64,000 bases of DNA, taken from contig OZ255821.1 of the NCBI GenBank assembly GCA_965277435.1, positions 2,170,001 to 2,234,000 on the forward strand. Direction: 5' to 3'. Positions within the stretch are counted from its first letter, which is position 1; each line of letters begins with the position of its first letter. A model generated the notes under the pieces. It had not been told where the DNA came from and did not search any database. It was given only the letters and a program-made list of their open reading frames with translations. This document shows positions 35,586-45,096 of this stretch, piece after piece. The DNA comes from Bog-105 sp965277435 (GTDB lineage: Bacteria; Acidobacteriota; Terriglobia; Bryobacterales; Bryobacteraceae). The position numbers and the translations under genes are program-made.

Positions 35586-36764
35586 ATGGCCGCAACCATG
35601 AATCGAACCCTGGCGAGCGAATTACGGGTAAGCAATTATCAAGTTGATGCGCGCGAGTTCCTCACGCCAGCGCTGGCGATTTACCCGGCGATTGTGCGGC
35701 AGAATATCGCGTGCATGGTGGCGTTGCTAGGCGGCCAGCCGAACCGCTGGCGACCTCACCTCAAAACGACGAAGCTGCCTTCCGTTGTGAAGATGCTGGT
35801 GCAGGCAGGCGTAACCACATCGAAATGCGCGACCACACTGGAATTGCTTGTAGCGTGCCAGGCGGGCATGCGGGATGTACTGGTCGCCTATGCTCACACG
35901 GGCGCCAATGCCCGGCGAGTGGCGGCGATTGCGGCAGCTTTCCCGGATGTGCGAGTGTCCTCCATTGTGGACACACCCGAGCAGATACAGGATTGGGCGG
36001 GCACACTGGTTGACTTGTTTATCGACGTAAACAGCGGCATGGATCGTACAGGGATCGCGCGCGAGGGCACGAACGCAATCATCGATCTGGCATCCCGCAT
36101 AGAGAAAGCAGGGATCCGTTTTCGCGGGCTGCATTTTTACGACGGGCACGCGACCGAGCCGGATTTAGCAGAGCGCACCAGGCGGGCCCACGCGCGCTAC
36201 GACCAGCTGTTACGGATTGTCTCTGACATGCAAGCAGCCGGAATCAAGGTAGAGGAAGTGATCACCTCCGGCACGCCGGCGATACCATGCGCGCTATCGT
36301 ACACGCCATTTTCTAACGCTGCATTCAGGCATCAAATCTCGCCAGGCACGGTTGTCTATAACGATGCAAGCAGCCTGGCGCAACTGCCGGAGGAGTATGG
36401 ATTGCGTCCGGCGGCGCTGGTGATCAGCCGCGTCGTGAGTCATCCGAAAGCGAATGTGGTGACCTGCGATGCGGGTCACAAGAGCGTAGCTGTGGATAGC
36501 GGTGTGCCGAATTGTCTAGTGCTGGGCCAACCTTCCTTTGAGGCGCTCAAGCCAAGCGAGGAGCACCTGCCGATCCAGCTCAATAGCAGTTCCGCTGCTC
36601 CTCCCATTGGCACATTGCTGTTCCTGATTCCACGGCACGTCTGCCCGACAGTAAACAACTTCGATTTTGCAGTTTTGATAGAAGACGGAACCGTAAGCGG
36701 GATCGAGCGGGTGAGCGCGCGCGGACATGAAGGCCCGAAGATTCCTGTGGATTTACATAGGTGA
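35586..36764 (+). CDS. D-threonine aldolase / D-serine dehydratase-like PLP enzyme
   Basis: A 392-residue fold-type III PLP enzyme. The alanine racemase-like barrel has the cofactor lysine Lys60 in RPHLKTTK. The C-terminal D-serine dehydratase-like domain carries the metal pair in IPRHVCPTVNNFD (His and Cys, separated by one residue). Such enzymes cleave D-threonine or D-3-hydroxyaspartate or dehydrate D-serine. The exact reaction cannot be separated from sequence alone. It starts 24 bp after the epimerase gene. Confidence 0.87.
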   Translation: MAATMNRTLASELRVSNYQVDAREFLTPALAIYPAIVRQNIACMVALLGGQPNRWRPHLKTTKLPSVVKMLVQAGVTTSKCATTLELLVACQAGMRDVLVAYAHTGANARRVAAIAAAFPDVRVSSIVDTPEQIQDWAGTLVDLFIDVNSGMDRTGIAREGTNAIIDLASRIEKAGIRFRGLHFYDGHATEPDLAERTRRAHARYDQLLRIVSDMQAAGIKVEEVITSGTPAIPCALSYTPFSNAAFRHQISPGTVVYNDASSLAQLPEEYGLRPAALVISRVVSHPKANVVTCDAGHKSVAVDSGVPNCLVLGQPSFEALKPSEEHLPIQLNSSSAAPPIGTLLFLIPRHVCPTVNNFDFAVLIEDGTVSGIERVSARGHEGPKIPVDLHR

Positions 36765-37060
36765 GCGGGCGTGTCCGGTATTTCGTTGGCAGGCGCGACG
36801 TGCTAAGAAGGCGTCCGTGACGAGTGGATTCTCGAATGAACGGCGTTTCCCATTCCTAATCTAAAAAAACTTCAGAACCCTTCCTAGAATCAGCATCTCG
36901 AGAGAGCAAGTTAGTCTCCTTGCTGGAGGTCGAGAGAACGCTTCCTGATGCCGAACTGGTATCAGCAGAGCCACTCCTCCGGACCGTTGGAGTGAGCGGC
37001 AGCACTTTCAAGATGGAAGGCTCCTTCGGCTCCACAGAGACAGCTGAGTGTTATCGGAAC
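36765..37060. other. Intergenic region, no gene seen
   Basis: The 296 bp between two convergent genes hold no credible ORF; a plus-strand ORF at 36920-37189 is mostly a shadow of the ATPase gene. Base composition drops here, marking the edge of the AT-richer accessory segment that holds the HEPN/ATPase pair. Confidence 0.4.
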
Positions 37061-38587
37061 TCAAGGCTCGAATATCGGAAGCTTTCGCAGATCCTTGTAC
37101 GCAACGCGCGCCGTTTGTTTGTTGAAGAGGTCGACACTCTGGGCGGCTCGGATACCCGTATAGAATCCGTAGTCCAAAATGAGAGCTAGGAATTTCTTGC
37201 CAGCCTCCCCTACGGTGATGCCTTCGCTAATGACGTGCACGAGGCGAAGATCTACGAGCTTTAAGATGTTTCGATAGAAATCATCATTGCGAATTTCGAT
37301 AAGGAAAGCATTTTTTCGTGCCTTTTTGATGCAGAAGTCTTTCACCAATTCGAGAGCACCTGCAAGGTCCCCTTCTATCTTGGTCTCAGGAACGTCGGCT
37401 TCTAAGTCTCGAAGTTTCTGACTGACCATCTCCGATGCGGCCACGTTTACATTCGTGACTGATACTAATTTGCGACCCTCTGTCGTTCCCTTTGTCATTG
37501 CCCGCGCGAACATGTCCAGCGCGTCACGAGGAACACCGGCCGATACCCAAACAAGTCGGGACAAAACATCGCCGCTGGTACAAAGAAATCGAACGGAAGG
37601 TAAGCCGCAGTAAACTGCGTGGGCGTCTAAGATGCCTTCTATATGGGTTGCAGCCTTATCCGGCATCGTGAGATTGTAGTCTAACTTTATGGTTTGAGCA
37701 TCATCATTAATCTGCATACCGGTATGGGACTTGGAATCCCAAGATCTAGTTAGCGTCTCTATAGCCGACATCTTGAGAAACACATTATTGCCCCGACTGA
37801 TTGAATACAAGAATCCGAGCAGTCTGGGTTGACTAGACATATCAACCACATGGAAATCGTCGAGAAAGATGAATAGATTTCGCGCGTATCTCCCCGCGCC
37901 CGCAAAAAGCGCCCGCACCTCTGGGAGGAATTTCCGAATCTGATCGTCAGCTAAGTCCTTCTCTTTCCGCAGACGTTCAACTATGTTGGCAACCTGGGAG
38001 TATGCCGCGTCCCGAGCCAATAGGGGCCGCAGTTGCTGTAACGCATCAGCCAAGAGATCAAGCACGATCCGGTTGTCGGATCGGCTCTCGTACAATTGCA
38101 TGTCAATCCAAGCGGAAGGCTGCGTCTCGGGATCGCGGCTCCGCAACGCGTACAACAGTAGGCTTGACTTTCCTGCACCTCGACGGCCAAAAACCATGTG
38201 GTTAGCCGCTGCTGTAATTCGTGCTTCCGCGTTGGAGACGGATTTCGTGTAACGAGCAAAAAAATCTTCTCCAAAGCTAAACCGGCTAGTGTTGAGGGAT
38301 TCCGAGAGCGTTTGCAGGAAGAACTTTGCTTCGGCGCTTTGCAGACGATCGCGGGGTGTTCGCTTTTGAATAGTAACGACCGGAGCATCGTCGCGATTCC
38401 GCTCTGATCTCGCCTCCTCCAATACGCGGAAGAATCGTTCCGTTGGGTTTGCCATCTGTAACACAAGCGCTTGTGTGTCGGCGCGCTCTTTCACCTCGTA
38501 CTCAACGCCCTCAAAGCCACTCCGGCGCTTAAAGATCGTTAATATGGATTCAAGTTCGGGAAGCAGATCGACTGCTTGCGCGTTCAT
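37061..38587 (-). CDS. P-loop (STAND/ORC-like) ATPase of a HEPN-ATPase module
   Basis: A 508-residue protein of unrecognised family. A Walker A motif GRRGAGKSS lies at about 134-142 and a Walker B LFIFLDDFH at about 238-246, in a layout like ORC/Cdc6-type or STAND ATPases. An ~80-residue N-terminal part precedes the nucleotide-binding core, and a C-terminal segment from about 390 looks helical and may be a winged-helix or sensor domain. No transmembrane segments. It starts inside the end of the HEPN gene (4-bp ATGA overlap), so the two are surely co-expressed. Likely role: sensor or regulator of the HEPN effector. This is inference from the pairing. Confidence 0.75.
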   Translation of the reverse strand: MNAQAVDLLPELESILTIFKRRSGFEGVEYEVKERADTQALVLQMANPTERFFRVLEEARSERNRDDAPVVTIQKRTPRDRLQSAEAKFFLQTLSESLNTSRFSFGEDFFARYTKSVSNAEARITAAANHMVFGRRGAGKSSLLLYALRSRDPETQPSAWIDMQLYESRSDNRIVLDLLADALQQLRPLLARDAAYSQVANIVERLRKEKDLADDQIRKFLPEVRALFAGAGRYARNLFIFLDDFHVVDMSSQPRLLGFLYSISRGNNVFLKMSAIETLTRSWDSKSHTGMQINDDAQTIKLDYNLTMPDKAATHIEGILDAHAVYCGLPSVRFLCTSGDVLSRLVWVSAGVPRDALDMFARAMTKGTTEGRKLVSVTNVNVAASEMVSQKLRDLEADVPETKIEGDLAGALELVKDFCIKKARKNAFLIEIRNDDFYRNILKLVDLRLVHVISEGITVGEAGKKFLALILDYGFYTGIRAAQSVDLFNKQTARVAYKDLRKLPIFEP

Positions 38588-39081
38588 AGCTTTACTCCTC
38601 GCTGTTTCAGATAGCTCTGAGCGTCGTTCAGGAATTGCTGGGCTAGTTCAGTCGAGTCCTCGACGCTCCCGACCAGGTCGGCGATTTTCGCGGTGTGATC
38701 GTAATCACAGAGATTACGATCTTCTCTGAGTACTCCGAGGCGATTGGCGTATCTGTTCTTGTTTGGGAAATCCTCCGGAAGGACCTCAATTTTTTTGTGA
38801 TCGCTGGATTCGGTTGAGTATTCCCCACTCACGCACAGTCTAAGCCCACGCGATACGTTATAGGCGGCGTAATACAGACGAGAGATTTTCTGGCGCCAGG
38901 AACGGTTGTTCTGGCGGACGGCGAAGAAGTAGTGATTTCGTCCGAGTGCGTACAATTGAGAAACGTTCGTGCGGATTTCGGCCTCGATAGCTGCGATTGC
39001 CGCCGCATCGACAACGTTGACAAGGTTGTCCTTTAGCTTCCGTACGTTTGCGCCAGCGCGAAGCAGGTGCGGGGTTTTCAT
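38584..39081 (-). CDS. HEPN-like domain protein, candidate RNase effector
   Basis: About 165 residues from ATG 39081 (AAGG upstream); an ATG at 39135 would add 18. A helical protein with KISRLYYAAYNVSRGLRL, the typical HEPN helix, and REDRNLCDYDHTAKIADL, in which Arg-x6-His (RNLCDYDH, about residues 122-129) fits the HEPN catalytic motif R-x4-6-H. HEPN proteins with this motif are RNases used as toxins or phage-defence effectors. Directly upstream of and overlapping the ATPase gene. No antitoxin of the MNT type is present, so the ATPase may do that job. Confidence 0.7.
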   Translation of the reverse strand: MKTPHLLRAGANVRKLKDNLVNVVDAAAIAAIEAEIRTNVSQLYALGRNHYFFAVRQNNRSWRQKISRLYYAAYNVSRGLRLCVSGEYSTESSDHKKIEVLPEDFPNKNRYANRLGVLREDRNLCDYDHTAKIADLVGSVEDSTELAQQFLNDAQSYLKQRGVKL

Positions 39082-39444
39082 ATGCCTTGATTTGAGGCTT
39101 GAGATTCTATCAAAGTATGAACTGCTCTCTCCCAAATGATCCTACTTTACTGCCAAAGGTATGGCCGGTCTGACTTGCTGCGATACAAAGGGGTCGGTGC
39201 TTGCCACCGTCTCGCAGATCGCCGTTTTGAATTACTGCCCGCAAGCCGGCATCAGTCCGCCCGGGTGCCGATCAATCTTTCCCTTCTCCGCATAAACCGC
39301 AGACCGTAATTGCGACGCACGCTACCCGCGGCTCTCCCGAAATTTCCGCGCGCCTTTATGCATTCTTCACAGGTTTGGAGCCATTCTTGAACTGGAGGTT
39401 GAACGGTTCCCGGATCACGGGAACAGCTCCTAAACAAACCAAAT
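39082..39444. other. 363-bp intergenic region with a perfect hairpin ahead of the aspartate kinase
   Basis: No gene seen. This region separates the divergent HEPN and aspartate kinase genes and must hold both promoters. I looked for a lysine riboswitch and did not see its conserved core. The only clear structure is the hairpin at 39406-39424. Confidence 0.4.
39406..39424 (+). promoter_or_regulatory. 7-bp hairpin 20 bases before the aspartate kinase start
   Basis: GTTCCCG (39406-39412), loop GATCA, CGGGAAC (39418-39424) is a perfect inverted repeat. It could be an operator or a leader hairpin affecting translation. No U-run follows, so it is not a standard terminator. Confidence 0.4.
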
Positions 39445-40908
39445 ATGATCGTCATGAAATTCGGAGGCTCCTCGGTGCAAGATGCCTCTTCCATCGAGCG
39501 GGTCACGAAGATAGTCAGTGACCATCTGAAACAGCAGCCGGTAGTCGTGGTATCGGCAGTGGGTAAAACCACGGATCAGTTACTCGAGTTTGCGCAGACT
39601 GCCGCAGCCGGACGGCGCTACGAAGCCTGGAGCGTGCTCGAAAGAATACAACAACGGCACTTTGAATTAGCTGCCGCTCTGACCGAGGGAAACGCACACG
39701 AATATGTGGACGCCACCTTGAAAGAGGCGTTCCGGACCATCCATCTATTAGGGATGCAGCTTAGCGAGGAGGGAACCGAACTCACCCCCAAAGCGCAGGA
39801 CGCAATTGTCAGTTTCGGGGAACAGCTCTCGAGCGTCATTGTGGCCGCTGCGTTCCGGCATCGCGGCATCCAGGCTACTCAGGTGGATTCCCGCCAGCTC
39901 TTGTTAACCGACAGCCGCTTCACCCGTGCTGTCCCGCAGTATTGGGAAACGTACGCCCGTATCCGCTGGACATTGCCGCACATCGTCCGCACGGGCTGCG
40001 TTCCGGTACTGGGCGGGTTTATTGCGGCCGACGAACAGGGCGTCACCACTACACTTGGGCGTGGTGGCTCGGATTTGAGCGCTTCAATCATCGGGGCTGG
40101 CGTGAACGCCGAAGAGATTCAGATCTGGACGGATGTCGACGGAATGCTCACCAGCGATCCACGGATTTTTGCAAGCGGGCGGCGCTTGACGGAGATCTCG
40201 TATGCCGAAGCAGCGGCGCTGGCGCACGCGGGCGCAAAAGTTCTGCATTCCGACACATTGATTCCAGCGGTAAAGCTGAGAATTCCGGTGCTCATTCGAA
40301 ATTCCCGCTGTCCGCAACGCGCAGGCACCCGAATTTCAAATGGAGTGCAAACCCGCAACGAGCCGGTAAAGTCGATTGCCTGCATCACGAATCTCGATAT
40401 CCTCGAAATACGCCCAATGACGATTGCCCCGCAGTTCGATTTTGGAAAGGCGATGTCGGCCCTGTTAGATGAGAACGACTGCGATCCCGGCTATGTCGGG
40501 CATAGCAGCGAAGCTATTTTTGTCGGAGTGCAGAATGGGCAACAGAGAAGAATTCTGGGAAATTTCCCGGGATGCACCCTGGTGCGCCTACATTCGAAAA
40601 GCGCAGTCGTGACTCTGGTGGGAGACGGCAGCTGCGCGGCCGGACCATTGCGATCCCGGATCGAGAAAGTGCTCGGGATGAAAACGGGCACCTTGCAGGT
40701 TCTACCGGCCGGTTCTCCGCTTTGCTTCGCTTTCACAGTGAAACAGCAGGATTTAGTGAGAACAGTCGAAGTGGTCCATAGCGAGTTTATCAGCCATGCG
40801 GAGTGCGAACTCTCTCCCGCCGCCCAAGTGGTCAGGAAAGAAGCTAAAAGACAACGGACCACGGAACGCTTGCTGCCTTTTGCGCTTCAGCCGGTATTTG
40901 ATTCCTAA
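39445..40908 (+). CDS. lysC: Aspartate kinase
   Basis: A 487-residue enzyme that phosphorylates aspartate, the first step towards lysine, threonine and methionine. Kinase domain motifs: MKFGGSSV (ATP/phosphate), SFGEQLSS, GRGGSDLSAS, and the nucleotide loop WTDVDGMLTSDPR. The C-terminal ~170 residues form two ACT domains (SIACITNLDILEIRP; SAVVTLVGDGSC), probable sites of feedback inhibition by lysine or threonine. Length and layout match the monofunctional LysC/ThrA-kinase-type subgroup. A hairpin precedes the start. Confidence 0.93.
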   Translation: MIVMKFGGSSVQDASSIERVTKIVSDHLKQQPVVVVSAVGKTTDQLLEFAQTAAAGRRYEAWSVLERIQQRHFELAAALTEGNAHEYVDATLKEAFRTIHLLGMQLSEEGTELTPKAQDAIVSFGEQLSSVIVAAAFRHRGIQATQVDSRQLLLTDSRFTRAVPQYWETYARIRWTLPHIVRTGCVPVLGGFIAADEQGVTTTLGRGGSDLSASIIGAGVNAEEIQIWTDVDGMLTSDPRIFASGRRLTEISYAEAAALAHAGAKVLHSDTLIPAVKLRIPVLIRNSRCPQRAGTRISNGVQTRNEPVKSIACITNLDILEIRPMTIAPQFDFGKAMSALLDENDCDPGYVGHSSEAIFVGVQNGQQRRILGNFPGCTLVRLHSKSAVVTLVGDGSCAAGPLRSRIEKVLGMKTGTLQVLPAGSPLCFAFTVKQQDLVRTVEVVHSEFISHAECELSPAAQVVRKEAKRQRTTERLLPFALQPVFDS

Positions 40909-40919
40909 GACATAAACCT

Positions 40920-41168
40920 CTACGAGATGCCCTTATCGGCCAGAGCCTCGTCGATTTCGCTATCCGATGGCGCGGATAACACCTCACCATCGATGTCCAA
41001 GGTCGGCTTCTTCTCTTTTCCCCCATTTTGGCGGGCTACCCATTTGGCAGCCTCGCGATCATCGTCGATGTTTATGTACTGGTAGTCGACGCCTTTTTCC
41101 TTTAGATGGGCGATGGCATCCTGGGTCATGCTGCACCAGTCAGCCCCGTAGACGATCACTTTGCTCAT
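40920..41168 (-). CDS. Glutaredoxin-like protein with CxxT active site
   Basis: An 82-residue thioredoxin-fold protein starting at ATG 41168 with GAGG upstream; the longer open frame to 41282 is not needed. It begins SKVIVYGADWCSMTQDAI; the redox motif is CSMT in place of CPYC, keeping only the first Cys. KKPTLDIDGEVLSAPSDSEI contains the cis-Pro loop. Such single-Cys forms act on glutathione mixed disulfides or as electron carriers of the mycoredoxin/NrdH type. It is convergent with aspartate kinase. Confidence 0.8.
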   Translation of the reverse strand: MSKVIVYGADWCSMTQDAIAHLKEKGVDYQYINIDDDREAAKWVARQNGGKEKKPTLDIDGEVLSAPSDSEIDEALADKGIS

Positions 41169-41391
41169 CACATCCTCGCGGTTTGAAGTAAAGGGAGGGG
41201 CAACCGTTTCGAAGAAAAAATTTTCTTGCAAACGGTGGGCAGACCCGTCAGTTTCGAGAACACAAATTTCCATTTGCTGCATCTGATCGCATGACGGTGG
41301 AATCGGAGCCTGCTTAGGTTCGAGTCCGGCCGGCGCAGGGCCATTCGTCTCCCGGCGGCCGGCAACCGCGCACCCCTACTAGGAGAAAAAC

Positions 41392-41628
41392 ATGATTGCG
41401 AGAAGCAGCGAATACAATTCAGACGAACTTTATCCGGAGCGGGACATCTTGAACCATCTGCTGGCTCCCCCCGATGAGTTCGACGAGACTGACGAGGACG
41501 ACGATCTGGATGATGAAGACGACGAGGACGACGATGATGATGACGTCATCGACGATGAAGAGGCGTCCGATGACGACGATCTCGATGACGATGATTTGGA
41601 CGAGGAAGAGGAAGAAGACGAGGAATAG
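41392..41628 (+). CDS. Small, extremely acidic protein of unknown function
   Basis: A 78-residue protein with a good AGGAG seven bases before the ATG. The first ~28 residues are ordinary (MIARSSEYNSDELYPERDIL). The remaining ~50 are nearly all Asp and Glu with a few Leu, Ile and Val (DDLDDEDDEDDDDDD). The net charge must be near -45. The coding sequence is built of GAC/GAT/GAG/GAA repeats, so slippage expansion is plausible. A strong terminator follows directly. Could bind divalent metals or basic proteins; nothing is known. Confidence 0.7.
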   Translation: MIARSSEYNSDELYPERDILNHLLAPPDEFDETDEDDDLDDEDDEDDDDDDVIDDEEASDDDDLDDDDLDEEEEEDEE

Positions 41629-41634
41629 TGCAGC

Positions 41635-41664
41635 AGGAGGCCACCGCAATCCGAGTGGCCTCCT
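41635..41664. terminator. Strong hairpin terminator between convergent genes
   Basis: AGGAGGCCAC (41635-41644), a 10-base loop, and GTGGCCTCCT (41655-41664) form a perfect 10-bp GC-rich stem six bases after the acidic-protein stop. It is placed to terminate transcription from both sides, as the tricorn gene converges from the right. The flanking T content is low. Confidence 0.65.
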
Positions 41665-41716
41665 CTCGTAGGGTAAGCTTTAGCCTGCCATCTTCTCTAA
41701 TGCTCCAGCCGGTAGT

Positions 41717-44700
41717 TCAGTTTGCGCCGGCCGGAGCCGTTTGGTTTCTAACGCTGCGCTCGACTCGAAAAGACTTGTCCGGATACGGCGGATGCGGCGG
41801 CACGGGATTGGGATGCTCGCGGACAGCTTTTTGCAGATACGCCAGGGCCGTATCCAGTTGTTCATCTTTCCCCTCAAAGCGAGCATGCGGCAGATCATCG
41901 ACCTCGATGTCGGGATCAACACCGTGCCCTTCAATCAACCACTTACCTTCCGCGCCATAAACACCCAGTTCAGCAGCAGAGGCAATCCCGTTATCGGCGA
42001 GCCGGTTGCTGGAACTGAGCCAGACCTCGCCGCCCCAGGTGCGTGCGCCAATCACCTTCCCAAGCCCCAGGCGGCGAAACCCTTCACTGAAAGCTTCGCC
42101 ATCGGAGGCGGTCCACTGGTCGCACAGCACCACCACCGGGCCGCGAAACGCTTCCTGCATGTTCCAGGACGCGCGGCCTGCGCGCGGCTGCCAGTACATC
42201 CAGGATTTCCGCATAAGTTTGCCCAGGATCCAGCTATCGATATTGCCGCCGCGATTGTGGCGCACATCGACGATCAGAGCCGAGCGATCGAAGACAGGGG
42301 AGTATTCCTCTACCCACTGGTTGATGTCAGCCGGTCCCATCGCCCGCAGGTGTACATAACCGATGCTTCCGCCCGACGCTTTGTCAACAGCTTCTCGCCG
42401 GGTCCACTCCCATTCCGAGTAACGTAAATCCTGTTCCGTCTTCAAAGTGATTGGCCTGGCTAGTACATCGCGAGGCGCGGAACGGCCTTTGGGCAGCACG
42501 TGGAGAAGCACAGGGCGGCCTGCCTGACCGCGCAAAACGTCACCCGGGTCGGTTGCTAATGACAATTCGCGGCCGTTTACGGCAAGGATCGTGTCGCCGT
42601 CGGAGACTTCCACTCCTTGTCTGGCGAGCGGACTCGTTTTGTCCGGGCGATCGGGATCGCTGCGATAGACGTGCTGCACCGTCCATCCCTTCCCATCGGC
42701 GGCAGGCTGTAAAACTGCGCCGAGTGACGACAGTTCGATCTGGTCGACTCCATGGCGGATATCGCCGCCGTGCACAAAAGTGTGTAACGCCGAGAGTTCG
42801 CTCACCATGTCGGCAATCAAGTCGCTCAGTTCCTCGCGATCCCGCACGCGTCCGATGATCTCGCCATACTTGTCCCGCATAGCGGGCCAGTTCACGCCAT
42901 GCATATGGGGGTCATAGAAATAATCGCGATGCAGTCGCCACGCATCGAGAAATGCTTCGCGATACTCATCGGCCGGGACGACCGAAAACGTCCAGGCGCC
43001 GAGGTCGATCTTGCTCTCGGCCATGTTCTTCGGCGACTTAAGCGCTTCGCCCTTCATGGAAGAATCGAAAACGAAAATGTCGTTCTTGACGCGCGCGAGG
43101 ATTTTTTTGCCGTCGGCCGATACTTCAAAACTACGCACGCTTTCGAGCAACGTATCGGGAGCTTCGCCCTTATTGGCAATATCGACGCACGCCAAGGTGT
43201 TCTTCTCGGGATCTTCAGGGTCGTTGTTCATCCAGCACAAGCGCTTTTCCGAGGCTTGCAGGTCGGAGTAGTTTCCCGGCCCGACCGGAACCTCCCGCAA
43301 ACGAGTCGCGATGCCGTCCAGATCGATGTCTACTTTGGGAACGGCGGATTTCTTGTCTTTTTCCGCGGCGCCGCTGGTGGCCGGTTTCGGCGCGTCGTCG
43401 GCTGGCTTGGGATGCAGTTCATCCGCCGGTTCAAACGGCGAAATCACTTCTTTTTTGAGGGCGATCGCATAAATTTTATTAGTACGGTCGAAGAAGGGAT
43501 CGGGCTGGCGGTTACCCCAGGGACTCTTGACCACCGTGTTCAGAGCGCGGTCGGAAAGCAGATAGACCCATTTGCCATCCACGCTCCAATCGGCGGCAAA
43601 GATGTTGTAGCGGTCGGTCGTGAGCGGAACAGTTTGGCCGGATTCAATCTGATGCAGCATCAGTTGAGCAAAGCCGTTAGACGCCTCTTCGGAAAAGAGA
43701 ATCCAGCGGCTGTCGGGCGACCACCTGATACTCGTAAAGGCCGGGTCGGAGTTGTTATCAGGTTTGGATTCGGCAATCTGCTTCTCGACTTTCGAAGCAA
43801 GATTCAGCAGGAACAGGCGATTGTTCTTATCCTGCTGAACCATCCATTTGCCATCGGGTGAAGGAATTCCTTCCCACCGCAACACTTTCGCTCCAGTCGT
43901 AATCTGTTCGCCGGCGCCCACGCCATTGGCCGGATACTTCCACAGTTCCACTTCGCCTGACTCCGTGGAGAACGCGTAGACAGACTTACCGTCGGCCGCC
44001 AGGCGCGCTTCACGAAAACGGCCGGGACGGTGTTCGCTGATATCGACAAAGCGCCCTTCTTTTTTCGACGGAGCGACGAAGACGCGGCCACGAGCTGTGA
44101 GGACGATCTTTTCTCCATCGCCCGAGAGATGAACGGCGCTGACATATTGCAACGGAGTCTTAATCCAGTGTTCGCGCAGATGATCGAAGTCGGAGGGCAG
44201 ATCGACTGGAATCGTGTGGTCGTTGCCTGTTTTGATTTCAAACAAGTGCAAGTCCGCGCTCAGTTGATAGACAATGCGACCCTGCGACAGCGAAGGATTT
44301 TTCAGATCCCAACCCTCGCTATGAGTGAGCTGGCGAATCCTCTTGCCGGACTCATCCATAGACCAGAGATTCATGGTTCCATCGCGATCGCTCAGGAAAA
44401 AGATTCGGCCGTCCCACCACATTGCATCTTTGCTGGTGCCTGTGTAACCGGCGGTCAACGGAACGGCTTCCTGTCCCTCGACATACTTCCAGAGGCTCTG
44501 CGCCGTACCGCCCTTGTAGCGTTTGGCGTAGCTGCCTTGAAACGGAAAGCGCGTGAAGAAGAGCGCTTTCGACTGCGGGTCATAGCAGCCCTGCGAGGCC
44601 TGGCTTAAAGCAATAGACGCGATCCGATTCTGATCATCGATGGTGAGCAACTGCGCATCGGGCAAAGTGGAGTAGCGATAACTCGAGAAGAGAATCTTGC

Positions 44701-45063
44701 CGTCGGGCGTCCAGCCTTGCACCAGGGCTTCGCCATCGAAGGTGCGTCGCCGCGGCACCCCGCCATCCATCGGCATCGTATAAACTTCGCTCGGCCCTTC
44801 GTAGTCCGCGGTGAAGGCGAGGGTTTTGCCATCGGGCGAGAAGGCGGCGGAGTGCTCTTCGCCAGGACTGCTGGTGAGGCGCGTAGCGGTGCCGCCGTCT
44901 ACCCCGACTGCCAAAGATCGCCTTCGGCCGTGAAAACTACGCTGTCGCCGTGAATGGTGGGGAAGCGGTAGTAGCCGTTAGAGGCGCGGTTAGGAGGCTG
45001 TGCGGCGCTGGCACCCAAAGCCACGCCAGCCAAGGCGAAAAGACAAGCAAGAGACGGGCGCAT
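41717..45063 (-). CDS. Tricorn-type S41 protease, interrupted by one frameshift near the N-terminus
   Basis: Encodes a ~1115-residue secreted protease. The first ~50 codons, from ATG 45063, are in one frame (signal peptide PSLACLFALAGVALGASA, then YYRFPTIHGDSVVFTAEGDL). At about 44912 one base is missing, and the remaining 1065 residues continue in the next frame (VGVDGGTATRLTSSPGEEHS). The body has WD40-like beta-propeller repeats (FSPDGKTLAF, WSPDSRWILFS), a PDZ domain (~GVEVSDGDTILAVNGREL) and the C-terminal S41 core with SVRHNRGG-like VDVRHNRGGNIDSW and catalytic CDQWTASDGEAFSEGF (Ser). The protease probably degrades peptides in the periplasm. The frameshift may be a sequencing error or a true mutation. 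Confidence 0.85.
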
Positions 45064-45096
45064 ATTGGACCATAGGATAGCCCAAATGAGCCTAAA

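Noticed and set aside
36920..37189. 89-codon plus-strand ORF
   Set aside because: Mostly antisense to the end of the ATPase gene, no ribosome-binding site, no similarity recognised.
39082..39444. Possible lysine riboswitch upstream of aspartate kinase
   Set aside because: The conserved L-box core was not found by eye; only a short hairpin is present.
42899..43861. 320-codon plus-strand ORF
   Set aside because: Antisense to the tricorn protease, whose propeller motifs are clear on the minus strand; the plus-strand protein has no recognisable features and is Arg/Gly/Val-rich, as expected for a shadow frame.
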